Assembly: GCA_964626495.1 (NCBI GenBank)
Contig: CAZVFT010000007.1
Span: 1 to 41,451, forward strand
DNA length: 41,451 nucleotides
From: JACNLN01 sp964626495
Lineage (GTDB): Bacteria > Fidelibacterota > Marinisomatia > Marinisomatales > CAZVFT01
Direction of reading: 5' to 3'
Part shown: positions 7,069-15,387 of the stretch, piece after piece
Layout: each line of letters opens with the position of its first letter
Numbering within the stretch: the stretch's first letter is position 1
Program-made: the position numbers and the translations under genes
The notes under the pieces: model-generated
Databases searched by the model: none
What the model was told of the DNA's origin: nothing
The model's input: the letters and a program-made list of their open reading frames with translations, nothing else

Positions 7069-7631
7069 GCTATTTTGGCGGTTAATCGTTTCTTAAGAAT
7101 CCAGGAAAAATAAGCAGCTCCCAATCCGATGGCGAGATGAGCAAAGATATACAATCCTAAAATCCACCATCCGGCAGCATAACCCATTTGTTCTGAAAAT
7201 CCTTTGGCAAGATCCAGTATTACTGGCACAAAGCTGGATCCGAACAGAATGGATTTTACGACAACGTTCTGTATCAATGGATATAAAGCCATTATCACCC
7301 CGCTTAGAAGAAATCCAAGGCGTTTTGGTCCAAAGATAGTTAAAACAACTTCGATAAGGAACCCTTCCATAATGATAGCAACAAATGGTCCAACCTTTAT
7401 GGTAGCAAAACTCAGAATTTTAATGGAGGCAGCGATAATAGACATCAGGAGAGTGGAACCTCGGACAGGGTTGTATACTCGAGCTATCAGGATGATCATC
7501 AGTCCGATTGCTGAGAGAATAGATCCAGAAAGGGGAAGGTGGAGCAAATGCAGGACATTACCGAGTGTAGCTTCAGCAAAACCCCACAGTGTACCGAATA
7601 CTGCAATGTAAACAATAGACCGCTGGTTCAT
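7065..7631 (-). CDS. Six-helix membrane protein, ECF S-component-like
   Basis: The 188-residue, very hydrophobic protein has about six membrane helices. Its N-terminal FGTLWGFAEATLGNVLH resembles the first helices of energy-coupling-factor substrate-binding (S) subunits, and family length (170-210 residues) fits. I cannot name the ligand. It overlaps the downstream membrane/NTPase fusion by four bases, and the pair would make a minimal S plus T/NTPase system. It starts 27 bases after the NtrC-type regulator stop codon and probably belongs to the same transcript as the kinase, the regulator and mobA. Alternatively it could be an integral membrane partner unrelated to ECF transport. Confidence 0.6.
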   Translation of the reverse strand: MNQRSIVYIAVFGTLWGFAEATLGNVLHLLHLPLSGSILSAIGLMIILIARVYNPVRGSTLLMSIIAASIKILSFATIKVGPFVAIIMEGFLIEVVLTIFGPKRLGFLLSGVIMALYPLIQNVVVKSILFGSSFVPVILDLAKGFSEQMGYAAGWWILGLYIFAHLAIGLGAAYFSWILKKRLTAKIA

Positions 7632-7658
7632 ATCAGTTAAATACAGGTGGAAGTGATA

Positions 7659-9044
7659 TTATTTATCTCTTTGATACCGCTTGATGTAGAAATTGAGCGA
7701 TGTTCGAGGAATGCCCAGCATTTTGGCAGCTCGAGTCCGATTTTGACCTGTTAATTCAAGAGCTTGTTCAATAATCCGCATTTGTGCTTCATGAAGCAGA
7801 TTAGTATCAGGCTGTTGATTTAACTGGACTTTAAATGTTGCATCGTTTGGATGAGTTGCTCCTGAAGATTTCGTAAAATCAGAATTAAAAATATCTTCAA
7901 GCATAAGCACCTTTCGTTTGGTGAGTAATAGAGCCCTTTCGATGTAATTCCGTAATTCCCGAACATTTCCACGCCATGGAGCTGTTAAAAGAAACGATTC
8001 TGCTTTCTTGTCTATTTTTGAAATAGATTTGTTGAACGTCTGATTAAATTCATCAATAAACAGTTTAGTCAGGGGTAAAATATCCTCTTTACGTTCTTTT
8101 AGAGATGGAATCTTAAGGTGGGCAACATTCAACCGATAAAACAAATCTTGTCGAAAATTTTTTGTATTGACTTGTTCGTCCAGATCTGTATTCGTGGCAG
8201 CAATAAAACGAACATCCACACGAGAAGGGCGAACAGCTCCTACTCGATAGAATTCACTGTTTTCAATAACATGGAGCAATTTTGTTTGTAAATCAAGGTT
8301 GAGTTCGCTTATTTCATCAAGAAGGAGGGTACCCCCATTAGCTTGTTCAATCAAACCACGTTTTCCTTCAGTTCGAGCACCTGTAAAGGCTCCTTTTTCG
8401 TAGCCGAAAAGTTCACTTTCAATCAATTCATGTGGAATAGCAGCACAACTGATTACAACAAATGGGTTGGCAAACCGGGGGCTATTATAGTGTGTGTATT
8501 TTGCAATGAGACTTTTTCCAGTGCCTGTTTCACCTGTGAGAAGAATTGTTGCATCTGTTTGAGCAAACTCCTTTACGAGCTTGATAGCATATTGCATTGG
8601 AGGTGAAAAAGAGATAATCTCGGGGAGTGAAATTTCTTCCTCACATTTTTTCCGCAATTCTTCGACCTCTTTCTTTAATCGAAGGGTGTCCAACGCCCTC
8701 TGTACGGTGTATTGAATGTAGTTAGCATCCTCTTCCTTCTGGATGAAATCGTAAGCACCACTTTTCATAGCTTGAACTGCCAGATCAATAGTACCAAATG
8801 CAGTAAGCATAATCACTGAAATGTGCGGCTGTTTTTCTTTGATTTCCTTCAATACAGTTAATCCATCTGTTTCGCCGAGTTTGTAGTCCAGCAGGACAAG
8901 GTCTATTGATTGATCTTGCAGGATTGTTCTGGCGTTTTCTACTGTCGTTGTCGTAATAACCTTTTTCTCTTTGTCGTTTAATATCCGTTTAATAGACCTG
9001 CATACAAGAGCTTCATCATCTATGATAAGTATTTGAAACTTCAT
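7659..9044 (-). CDS. Sigma-54-dependent response regulator, NtrC family
   Basis: The 461-residue protein has three domains. The receiver (1-120) has the acidic pair Asp9/Asp10, phosphoacceptor Asp53 in LVLLDYKLG, and Thr in MLTAFG. The AAA+ sigma-54 interaction domain (about 145-370) has Walker A GETGTGKS, the intact sigma-54 contact loop GAFTGA, and GGTLLLDEI. The Fis-type helix-turn-helix is at the end (ALELTGQNRTRAAKMLGIPRTSLNFYIKRY). All parts needed for activating sigma-54 RNA polymerase are present. It lies six bases after the sensor kinase, its likely partner. A sigma-54 promoter with an upstream inverted repeat lies in the divergent region before the porin and nap genes, which are its probable targets. 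Confidence 0.95.
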   Translation of the reverse strand: MKFQILIIDDEALVCRSIKRILNDKEKKVITTTTVENARTILQDQSIDLVLLDYKLGETDGLTVLKEIKEKQPHISVIMLTAFGTIDLAVQAMKSGAYDFIQKEEDANYIQYTVQRALDTLRLKKEVEELRKKCEEEISLPEIISFSPPMQYAIKLVKEFAQTDATILLTGETGTGKSLIAKYTHYNSPRFANPFVVISCAAIPHELIESELFGYEKGAFTGARTEGKRGLIEQANGGTLLLDEISELNLDLQTKLLHVIENSEFYRVGAVRPSRVDVRFIAATNTDLDEQVNTKNFRQDLFYRLNVAHLKIPSLKERKEDILPLTKLFIDEFNQTFNKSISKIDKKAESFLLTAPWRGNVRELRNYIERALLLTKRKVLMLEDIFNSDFTKSSGATHPNDATFKVQLNQQPDTNLLHEAQMRIIEQALELTGQNRTRAAKMLGIPRTSLNFYIKRYQRDK

Positions 9045-9050
9045 GACTGT

Positions 9051-10967
9051 TTATCCTTGTTTATAAGGAAAATGCATAGAGAATGTCGTTCCCAAATTTT
9101 CTTCGCTTTCTACAAAATATCTGGCACTATGCTGATCTAAAATTCGCTGAACAATAGCAAGCCCTAACCCAGTACCGTTTGGGAATTTGGAGAAAAAAGG
9201 ATCAAAAATTCTGCTCAGTTCATTTTTTGGAATCCCTTTACCTGTATCCTGAATAGTGGTCAAAAAGAAATTGCGGAGGGATTTTGTTTTTATAGTCAAT
9301 TCACCGAATTGGCCCATTGCCTGCAGGGAATTTAATATCAGATTCAAAAAAACCTGCTCAAGCTGGTGCGGATCAGCTTCGAGGGTGGAATCCCCTTCTT
9401 GGAAATCAGTTTTGATTTTTATGGTGGATTTTTCAAGTTGTTTTTTAATTAACATTAAACTCTTTCTGATAACTTCGTTTATATTCACTTTTTTAAACTC
9501 AGGTTTATGAGGCTTGGCATAATCAAGTATTATAGAGACGATGTTATGGATTCTATCTACACTGTTTTTTAACTCAGGATAAATCTCTTGAAATTCTGTG
9601 GAATCCTTCATCTTTTTGTTTAAAAAATTAATATTGTTACTCAAAGCAAAAAGAGGATTACGAACTTCGTGAGCTATTCCAGAAGAAAGCTGACCAAGAG
9701 CAAACATTTTTTCGGTCTGAATGGAGTATTTTTCTACCTTTTTCCTTTCTGTCAAATCACGTAAATAGACAAAAGATAGATTTTCCTCTTCTTCAAATGA
9801 AAAGCCTTTTATATTGTAAATTTCAATAGGTATCTCAAGTCCATCTTTTGTATGAAGTGTAGTTTCATAATTTACTGCTGATATTTCTTTATCGACTGTA
9901 GTATTGTCTAAACCATGAATCTTTTTCTTATTTTGTTCATCAATTAGGTTAAAAAAATTACTTCCTTTTAGTTCGCTCTTCGAATATCCAGCAATGTTTA
10001 TCATTTTAGAATTACAATCAATGATGACCCCATTGGGTCTGATGATGGCGATGGATTCCAAAGAATGTTCGATAAGACTTCGGTATTTACTTTCGGAGGC
10101 TTTAAGTTGATCTGTAGATTTTTGTATTCTGTTTCCCATGGTATTGAAAGCTTGTGCCAGATTTCCAATTTCATCTTTGTTCGGAATGTTAAGTTGAAAA
10201 TTGTAATTCCCTTCCTGTATTTCATGGGTGGAGTTTTCTATCATTCGCAAAGGTTTAATGACACTTCTTTGGATGGCTATAAAAATTAGAGCACTTAAAA
10301 GTGAAATGGATAAAAACGCTAATATAATGAGGAAAATGAGATTGGATCTTTGTGCTTCTAAATAGGGACCAATGGCCAGTAATACGCTTATCCCTCCCCG
10401 TATATCACCAACTTTATATCCCTGAGCAGCATGGCAATGTAAGCATGATTGATCAGTATAAAGGGGGGCGAAATACCTGAAATAATGTCTTCCTGAAATT
10501 TCCTCGATTTGATAATATTCCTTATTCGATTTATCTAATGTTGTATCGTGGAAAAAAATCAATGCAGATTCTTCAAATTCATCCGGTTTATTAACGGGAT
10601 TTATAAACTTCTGACTTGCCATATGATAGGAAAAGTCTCCTCCCATCTGATTGCTTAATTCGCTTAGCTCCCGGGTTACCAGTGCCGGATTCTTTAATAG
10701 CAACGTGTCTCCATTTTCAGTAGCAAGCTCCGGATTAGGGAGATATGGATTGGCTTTCATCCCAGCCATTTTTTTTACCAAAATTCCGTCATAATTAGAT
10801 ACCCACTTTCGTGTGATGAGAACACTTCTATAAATGGAGCGAGCCGATGACAATATATTCTGTTCGTTCTGTTGATTGATACGAATGATGAGGGTGGTAA
10901 AAATTATAGAAATGAGCAGAGTGACGAGCCCTCCAACGATGAGGATAACTTTAATTGTTAGACGCAT
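9051..10967 (-). CDS. Haem-binding sensor histidine kinase (Tll0287-like, HAMP, PAS)
   Basis: This is a membrane sensor kinase that pairs with the adjacent NtrC-type regulator. In order it has an N-terminal membrane helix and a periplasmic Tll0287-like (DUF3365) domain containing CLHCH (Cys175-His179 from this start), a c-type haem site. A second helix follows near 215, then HAMP (about 225-275) and PAS (about 290-400). The HisKA domain has its phosphoacceptor in SSGIAHEVRNP, and the HATPase domain has NLILNSLQ, DTGKGIP and GTGLGLAI. I chose ATG 10967 because it places MRLTIKV directly before the helix. An in-frame ATG at 11009 would add 14 residues, and neither start has a clear ribosome-binding site. 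A covalent haem in the sensor suggests sensing of redox state, NO or another gas, which fits nitrate respiration. Confidence 0.92.
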   Translation of the reverse strand: MRLTIKVILIVGGLVTLLISIIFTTLIIRINQQNEQNILSSARSIYRSVLITRKWVSNYDGILVKKMAGMKANPYLPNPELATENGDTLLLKNPALVTRELSELSNQMGGDFSYHMASQKFINPVNKPDEFEESALIFFHDTTLDKSNKEYYQIEEISGRHYFRYFAPLYTDQSCLHCHAAQGYKVGDIRGGISVLLAIGPYLEAQRSNLIFLIILAFLSISLLSALIFIAIQRSVIKPLRMIENSTHEIQEGNYNFQLNIPNKDEIGNLAQAFNTMGNRIQKSTDQLKASESKYRSLIEHSLESIAIIRPNGVIIDCNSKMINIAGYSKSELKGSNFFNLIDEQNKKKIHGLDNTTVDKEISAVNYETTLHTKDGLEIPIEIYNIKGFSFEEEENLSFVYLRDLTERKKVEKYSIQTEKMFALGQLSSGIAHEVRNPLFALSNNINFLNKKMKDSTEFQEIYPELKNSVDRIHNIVSIILDYAKPHKPEFKKVNINEVIRKSLMLIKKQLEKSTIKIKTDFQEGDSTLEADPHQLEQVFLNLILNSLQAMGQFGELTIKTKSLRNFFLTTIQDTGKGIPKNELSRIFDPFFSKFPNGTGLGLAIVQRILDQHSARYFVESEENLGTTFSMHFPYKQG

Positions 10968-11043
10968 GATTAGTTGTAAATCCCGACTGAATATAGTCAG
11001 AGTGACCATATATTGTCAATAAATGATTTGCTAACAAAACAGC

Positions 11044-11060
11044 ACAGTTGCTATAACTGT
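11044..11060. promoter_or_regulatory. Candidate enhancer for the NtrC-type regulator
   Basis: A perfect inverted repeat ACAGTT-GCTAT-AACTGT lies 38 bases upstream of the -24 GG of the sigma-54 promoter, centred about 70 bases before the predicted transcription start. Position and symmetry are what is expected for a Fis-type activator dimer site. The same region is also the upstream region of the kinase operon, so it could serve both. Confidence 0.6.
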
Positions 11061-11096
11061 TTATTTATCTGATGTATATGAAATATATTAGTAGTT

Positions 11097-11112
11097 TGGC
11101 ATAATATTTGCC
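11097..11112 (+). promoter_or_regulatory. Sigma-54 (-24/-12) promoter before the porin gene
   Basis: TGGCATAATATTTGCC matches the sigma-54 consensus TGGCAC-N5-TTGCW with the exact GG-N10-GC spacing (G11098/G11099 and G11110/C11111). It precedes the porin start codon by 43 bases, with a strong AAGGAGG ribosome-binding site between. An NtrC-family activator gene is in the adjacent divergent operon. Confidence 0.85.
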
Positions 11113-11155
11113 TATGATATCATGTAACTATTTGATAAAACAAGGAGGATAAATC

Positions 11156-12535
11156 ATGATAAAACGATGTACGGTAATGGCGCTGTTACTTGCGGTTCTG
11201 GGTGGTTCCCTATATGCCACAGATTTTAAAGTGGGTGGTGTATATACTGCTTGGGCGCAAAATCAGCAAGCCTTTACACTGAACGCAGATAGCTACAACA
11301 TGAACTATATTGTTCAAATGCTGCGTTTCAAGGTGCAAGGTATAGCAAGTGATAACCTGAAGTTCGTTACCCGTTTTGATATTGCTCAAGGATGGTGGGG
11401 TGTTGATAATGCCATGCGTTCAAAAGGTGAATTGACAAATCGTGGAGCAAGCGCTCTATTTGATTTCAAGGATAAAAACTATCTGATGCATGTGGATCAG
11501 GCTTATGTTGATTTCAATCACCCAACACTTCCCTTCAATATGAAGATCGGTCGCATGTGGTTTGGGCTTGGAAACAAACTGATGGTGGACAATAACTATG
11601 AAGGTGTACAGGTTGGTTTTGGTAGTTTGTCGCTTGGCTGGGCAAAAGTTTCTGAAGGCGCAGATAATACAACGGACGAAGGAACAAATAACGGTGATTC
11701 CGATCTGTACATGGGTAGCTACAAAGGTGGAGGTGGAAATCTGAAATACAATCTGTTCGGTTTCTATTACAAAGAAAATGTAACCGATGAAGATGCAACA
11801 GCATACATTGTAGATGACCTTCAATTCTTCAGAAACAGAGATGCTGCTACAGTTACACAGTTAACCGCCTTCGGAATTTCTGGTTCGTATAAAGCAGGTA
11901 AACTGAGTTTTGACGGAGAGTTTGATTATCTAACAGGAAAAGACGAGATCAACGATTTGGACTTGAGCGGGTACAATCTGTATACTAAATTAAGTTATGC
12001 TCAAAGTGATAAACTTAAACTTGGTGGTATCTTCGGGTTGGGATCCGGAGATGATCCAAACGAAGCTGGTTTCACGAACGTGAATAAACTTCGTACATCC
12101 GGGTTTTTCTATATCACAGAGATCTGGGAAGATTCCATTATGCCGGATGAAGAAGGTATTACTCCTCAGGGACTTGGCGCACCCAATGTGAAAGCCTATC
12201 GCGAACTTGAAAATACGACAATTGTTCAGGGTAATGTAAATTACAAACTGACTAGTAATACTTCACTATTCCTGTCTGGAAGTTACATTATTGCCAGCAA
12301 CGAGATTATGGAAGCCGATACAGCAGGAACCTATTTTGCTGGTGAAAATGGATCCACAGATTTGGGTATGGAAGTTGACTTCCGTCTAAAACACAATGTG
12401 TACAAGAACCTCTTCTTTATGCTTCGTGGTGGTTATTTTATTCCGGGTGATGCCGCTGGTTACCTGATCAACGGTCATGCTGATGAAATGGATCCGGCTT
12501 ACGAACTGAAGGGAATGGTAGTCTATAAGTTTTAG
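11156..12535 (+). CDS. Outer-membrane beta-barrel porin
   Basis: The 459-residue protein has a clear signal peptide (MIKRCTVMALLLAVLGGSLYA, cleavage about residue 21). The rest is rich in alternating aromatic and polar strands, with glycine turns, and ends in a strand finishing with Phe (MVVYKF), the usual signal for outer-membrane assembly. I see no specific family motif beyond a general porin. It starts after an AAGGAGG site and a sigma-54 promoter, and is followed by a terminator hairpin. Its position at the head of the nap cluster suggests a role in nitrate or nitrite passage across the outer membrane; this is inferred from context only. Confidence 0.85.
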   Translation: MIKRCTVMALLLAVLGGSLYATDFKVGGVYTAWAQNQQAFTLNADSYNMNYIVQMLRFKVQGIASDNLKFVTRFDIAQGWWGVDNAMRSKGELTNRGASALFDFKDKNYLMHVDQAYVDFNHPTLPFNMKIGRMWFGLGNKLMVDNNYEGVQVGFGSLSLGWAKVSEGADNTTDEGTNNGDSDLYMGSYKGGGGNLKYNLFGFYYKENVTDEDATAYIVDDLQFFRNRDAATVTQLTAFGISGSYKAGKLSFDGEFDYLTGKDEINDLDLSGYNLYTKLSYAQSDKLKLGGIFGLGSGDDPNEAGFTNVNKLRTSGFFYITEIWEDSIMPDEEGITPQGLGAPNVKAYRELENTTIVQGNVNYKLTSNTSLFLSGSYIIASNEIMEADTAGTYFAGENGSTDLGMEVDFRLKHNVYKNLFFMLRGGYFIPGDAAGYLINGHADEMDPAYELKGMVVYKF

Positions 12536-12548
12536 GGTATGAAGAGAT

Positions 12549-12580
12549 GGGCGGGCAATTTTGTCCGCCCTTCCTTTCTC
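12549..12580 (+). terminator. Rho-independent terminator or attenuator after porin
   Basis: The stem GGGCGG/CCGCCC (12549-12554 and 12565-12570) has an inner CAA/TTG pairing, followed by TTCCTTTCTC. It lies 14 bases after the porin stop codon and 28 bases before the next gene. Partial read-through would give more porin mRNA than nap mRNA from one promoter. Confidence 0.75.
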
Positions 12581-12608
12581 ATATTATCAAAGAAAGTGAG
12601 GAGAAATA

Positions 12609-12995
12609 ATGTTTAATGTCAGTAATGCCTGGAAGATGTTTGTTATGGGTATAACTGCACTCGTTAGTTCTCTGATAATTTCCTGTACCATTATAGGTTT
12701 GGGCAATACAGTTGTTACAGGAAAACATGTTGATGCAGATTTCTCATTGAGTTGTAACGAATGTCATATTGATGTAACACCTGAAATTGTATCTGATTGG
12801 AAGAGCAGTGGGCATGGAAGAATGAATTTTGGTTGTTACATTTGCCACGGTGATGGAGAAGTAGAATTTTATCCCGTGGCTTTTACGGAAAAGTGTATTA
12901 CCTGTCATTCAAACAGTGAAGATCATCTTTCAGAGCATAAAAACAGAGGTTGCTTCCGTTGTCATGACGGACACACATTAATCCCTCACGAATAA
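12609..12995 (+). CDS. napM: NapM-like tetrahaem cytochrome c
   Basis: The 128-residue protein has an N-terminal hydrophobic helix (about residues 9-35, anchor or signal) and four CxxCH haem sites: Cys49-His53, Cys76-His80, Cys96-His100 and Cys115-His119. A small tetrahaem cytochrome directly before napA matches the napCMADGH arrangement known in Desulfovibrio, where NapM is thought to carry electrons to a monomeric NapA. The spacing is unlike NapC/NrfH. The first three haem sites, with the SGHGRMNFGCYICH segment between them, resemble the start of the HAO-like protein encoded later in this cluster. A GAGGAG ribosome-binding site precedes the ATG. The symbol is by position and size, not by proven orthology. 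Confidence 0.75.
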   Translation: MFNVSNAWKMFVMGITALVSSLIISCTIIGLGNTVVTGKHVDADFSLSCNECHIDVTPEIVSDWKSSGHGRMNFGCYICHGDGEVEFYPVAFTEKCITCHSNSEDHLSEHKNRGCFRCHDGHTLIPHE

Positions 12996-13009
12996 AAAAG
13001 GAGAATATT

Positions 13010-15283
13010 ATGGCAATATCTCGAAGAGAGTTTATTAAAACATCGGCAGCAGCAACAGCCGCAGCAAGTATTGGTGTTCAGTTGTTTCCCGGTAAGTTGT
13101 ATGGCGGAGCGTTCTGGACTACCTGGCATAAGTCTGTATGTCGATACTGCGGTGTAGGCTGTGGCGTTATGATCGGTGAAAAAGGCGGTAAAATCACTGC
13201 GATTAAGGGCGACAATGAAAACACTATAAATAATGGTCATCTGTGTTTGAAGGCGTTCTATCTTAACAAAGCGGTGCATGCTGATACCCGTCTGAAACAC
13301 CCAATGATCCGTAAGAATGGAAAACTGGTAAAAGCCAGCTGGGATGAAGCGTTAGATCTCGTTGCCAGGAAATTTAATGATATTCGTACAGCACACGGTG
13401 GAAACGCACTGGCTTTCTACGGTTCAGGACAGGGGGAAACGGAAGAGACCTATATGGCGAACAAGCTATTCAAGGGCTGCATCGGTACAAACAACGTTGA
13501 AGGGAATCCACGTCTTTGTATGGCGAGTGCTGTGGGCGGTTATTTGACCAGTCTTGGTGCTGATGAACCTGCAGGGACTTATCAGGATATTGAAAAAGCA
13601 GAACTCTTTATGCTGGTAGGTACAAATACTGCAGAAGCACATCCAATCGTCTTCGAAAGGATTATGCGACATAAAAACAAAAATCCGAATGTAAAAATTG
13701 TTGTTATCGATCCGCGGAAAACTCCAACGGATCAGGTAGCAGATTTACATCTGTTCCCAAAACCGGGATTTGATCTAGCTGTTTTTAATGCAATAGCGCA
13801 TGTCCTTGTTAATGAAGGTTATGCCGATGAATCATTCATAGAAAAGCATGTCTTCATTAAGGATAATAACAAAAACAAACATACGTTTGAGGAGTACAAG
13901 AAGTTCTTAGAAGACTACACACCTGAGAATGCTGAAAAGATCAGCGGTGTTCCAGCGCAAGATATCATCAAGGCGGCACGGATGTTTGGTAAGGCAAAAA
14001 CAGCTATGAGTATGTGGACGATGGGATTGAATCAGCGTATGCGTGGTGTCTGGGCAAATAATCTAGTTAATAACTGGCACCTGATCACAGGCAAAATTGG
14101 TATTCCGGGTAGTGATCCGTTTTCACTAACTGGCCAACCGAATGCTTGTGGTGGTGTGCGAGAAGGTGGTGGATTGTGTCATATACTTCCCGGTCATCAT
14201 CTGGTGGTGAAAGAAGCTCATCGGAAAAAGGTTGCAAATGTCTGGGGCGTTCCTGCAAGCAACATTCAGCCGAAACCGGGTAAGCACACGATCGCTATGT
14301 TTTCTGCGTTGAACACGGGTGATATCAAAGGAATTTACATCATGTGCACAAATCCGGCTCATTCATTGCCCAACTCAAGTAAATACTGGAAGGGATTGAA
14401 AGAGCAGTTTGTTGTTGTTGCGGACTCGTTCTTCCCGACAATGACAACGGATTATGCAGATGTTGTTCTACCGGCTGCTTTCTGGACAGAAAAAGAAGGT
14501 ATATATGGTTGTACGGAACGACGCTCTCAGTATATGCCTAAAATAATAGATCCAGCTGGTGAAGCTCGATGGGACGCTTTCATCCTTCGCGACCTTGGTA
14601 AAAAGATGGGATTTGAAAAAGAGTTTGCCAAGTACGAAACCGCAGAGATCATGTGGGACGAATATCGCAGCCTGACTAAGGGTAAAGATATGAACCTCAT
14701 GGGCGCTTCATATAGTCGTCTAAAGGAGGTTCGGGGTTTGACCTGGCCGGTGCCGACTGAAGATCATCCCGGCACATACAAACGCTTTACAGACGGTGAT
14801 CCGATCTACGATTCACTTCCAGCTGAAAAGAAAAAGGGCCGCCGGATGTATTTTTATGGACCTAAGGCGAAAGATGGTAAAGCTACAGTCTGGATGAGAC
14901 CTCACGCCGATCCGGGTGAGCTGACGGATGCAGAGTTTCCGATAGCCTTGACTACCGGACGTATTCTCGAACACTGGCATACATTGACAATGACCGGGAC
15001 ATCACCCGAACTTAATCGAGCAGCTCCGAAAGCCTACGTAGAGATTAATCCTGCTGATGCAAAAATAATGGGCATCAAGAACAAGGATCAGGTGGTCGTT
15101 GAGACTCGACGCGGTGAATTGGAGATCGAAGCAAGAGTGATTGACAGACCTGCTCCGGGGACTGTATTTGTTCCATTCCATTGGAGAGAGTGGCCGATCA
15201 ATGTGCTGTGCAGTGATATATTTGATCCCGGTTCAAAAGAACCAGAATATAAGGTCGCTGCTGCCAGAATCAGAAAAGCCTGA
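13010..15283 (+). CDS. napA: Periplasmic nitrate reductase catalytic subunit
   Basis: NapA reduces nitrate to nitrite in the periplasm using bis-MGD molybdenum and one 4Fe-4S cluster. The 757-residue protein begins with a twin-arginine signal (SRREFIK). The cluster cysteines are 44, 47, 51 and 79 (CRYCGVGC...HLC). The molybdenum-ligand Cys170 sits in NPRLCMASAVGG as in NapA. Further Nap-type stretches are GLNQRMRGVWANNLV, LTGQPNACGG.REGG and WTEKEGIYGCTERR. The C-terminal molydopterin-dinucleotide domain starts near residue 640. Length is close to the short monomeric NapA of Desulfovibrio rather than to the longer NapAB type, and no napB is present. An AAGGAG site precedes the ATG. Neighbours napM, napD, napG and napH confirm the role. 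Confidence 0.95.
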   Translation: MAISRREFIKTSAAATAAASIGVQLFPGKLYGGAFWTTWHKSVCRYCGVGCGVMIGEKGGKITAIKGDNENTINNGHLCLKAFYLNKAVHADTRLKHPMIRKNGKLVKASWDEALDLVARKFNDIRTAHGGNALAFYGSGQGETEETYMANKLFKGCIGTNNVEGNPRLCMASAVGGYLTSLGADEPAGTYQDIEKAELFMLVGTNTAEAHPIVFERIMRHKNKNPNVKIVVIDPRKTPTDQVADLHLFPKPGFDLAVFNAIAHVLVNEGYADESFIEKHVFIKDNNKNKHTFEEYKKFLEDYTPENAEKISGVPAQDIIKAARMFGKAKTAMSMWTMGLNQRMRGVWANNLVNNWHLITGKIGIPGSDPFSLTGQPNACGGVREGGGLCHILPGHHLVVKEAHRKKVANVWGVPASNIQPKPGKHTIAMFSALNTGDIKGIYIMCTNPAHSLPNSSKYWKGLKEQFVVVADSFFPTMTTDYADVVLPAAFWTEKEGIYGCTERRSQYMPKIIDPAGEARWDAFILRDLGKKMGFEKEFAKYETAEIMWDEYRSLTKGKDMNLMGASYSRLKEVRGLTWPVPTEDHPGTYKRFTDGDPIYDSLPAEKKKGRRMYFYGPKAKDGKATVWMRPHADPGELTDAEFPIALTTGRILEHWHTLTMTGTSPELNRAAPKAYVEINPADAKIMGIKNKDQVVVETRRGELEIEARVIDRPAPGTVFVPFHWREWPINVLCSDIFDPGSKEPEYKVAAARIRKA

Positions 15284-15328
15284 TTACAGGTTAATCGCAG
15301 GGCGAATGTGTTCCCTCTTGGCATTAAT

Positions 15329-15359
15329 GGTGGGGGTAATAGGTTTAAATACCCCCACC
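15329..15359 (+). promoter_or_regulatory. Intercistronic hairpin between napA and the ferredoxin gene
   Basis: A perfect ten-base-pair stem GGTGGGGGTA/TACCCCCACC with an 11-base loop lies in the 104-base gap after napA. The following bases (CTCTCTGCTATCTT) are not a clean T-run, so a processing or mRNA-stabilising hairpin, or a weak terminator, seems more likely than a full stop for a cluster that clearly continues. Confidence 0.7.
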
Positions 15360-15387
15360 CTCTCTGCTATCTTACGAAGATTAATTG

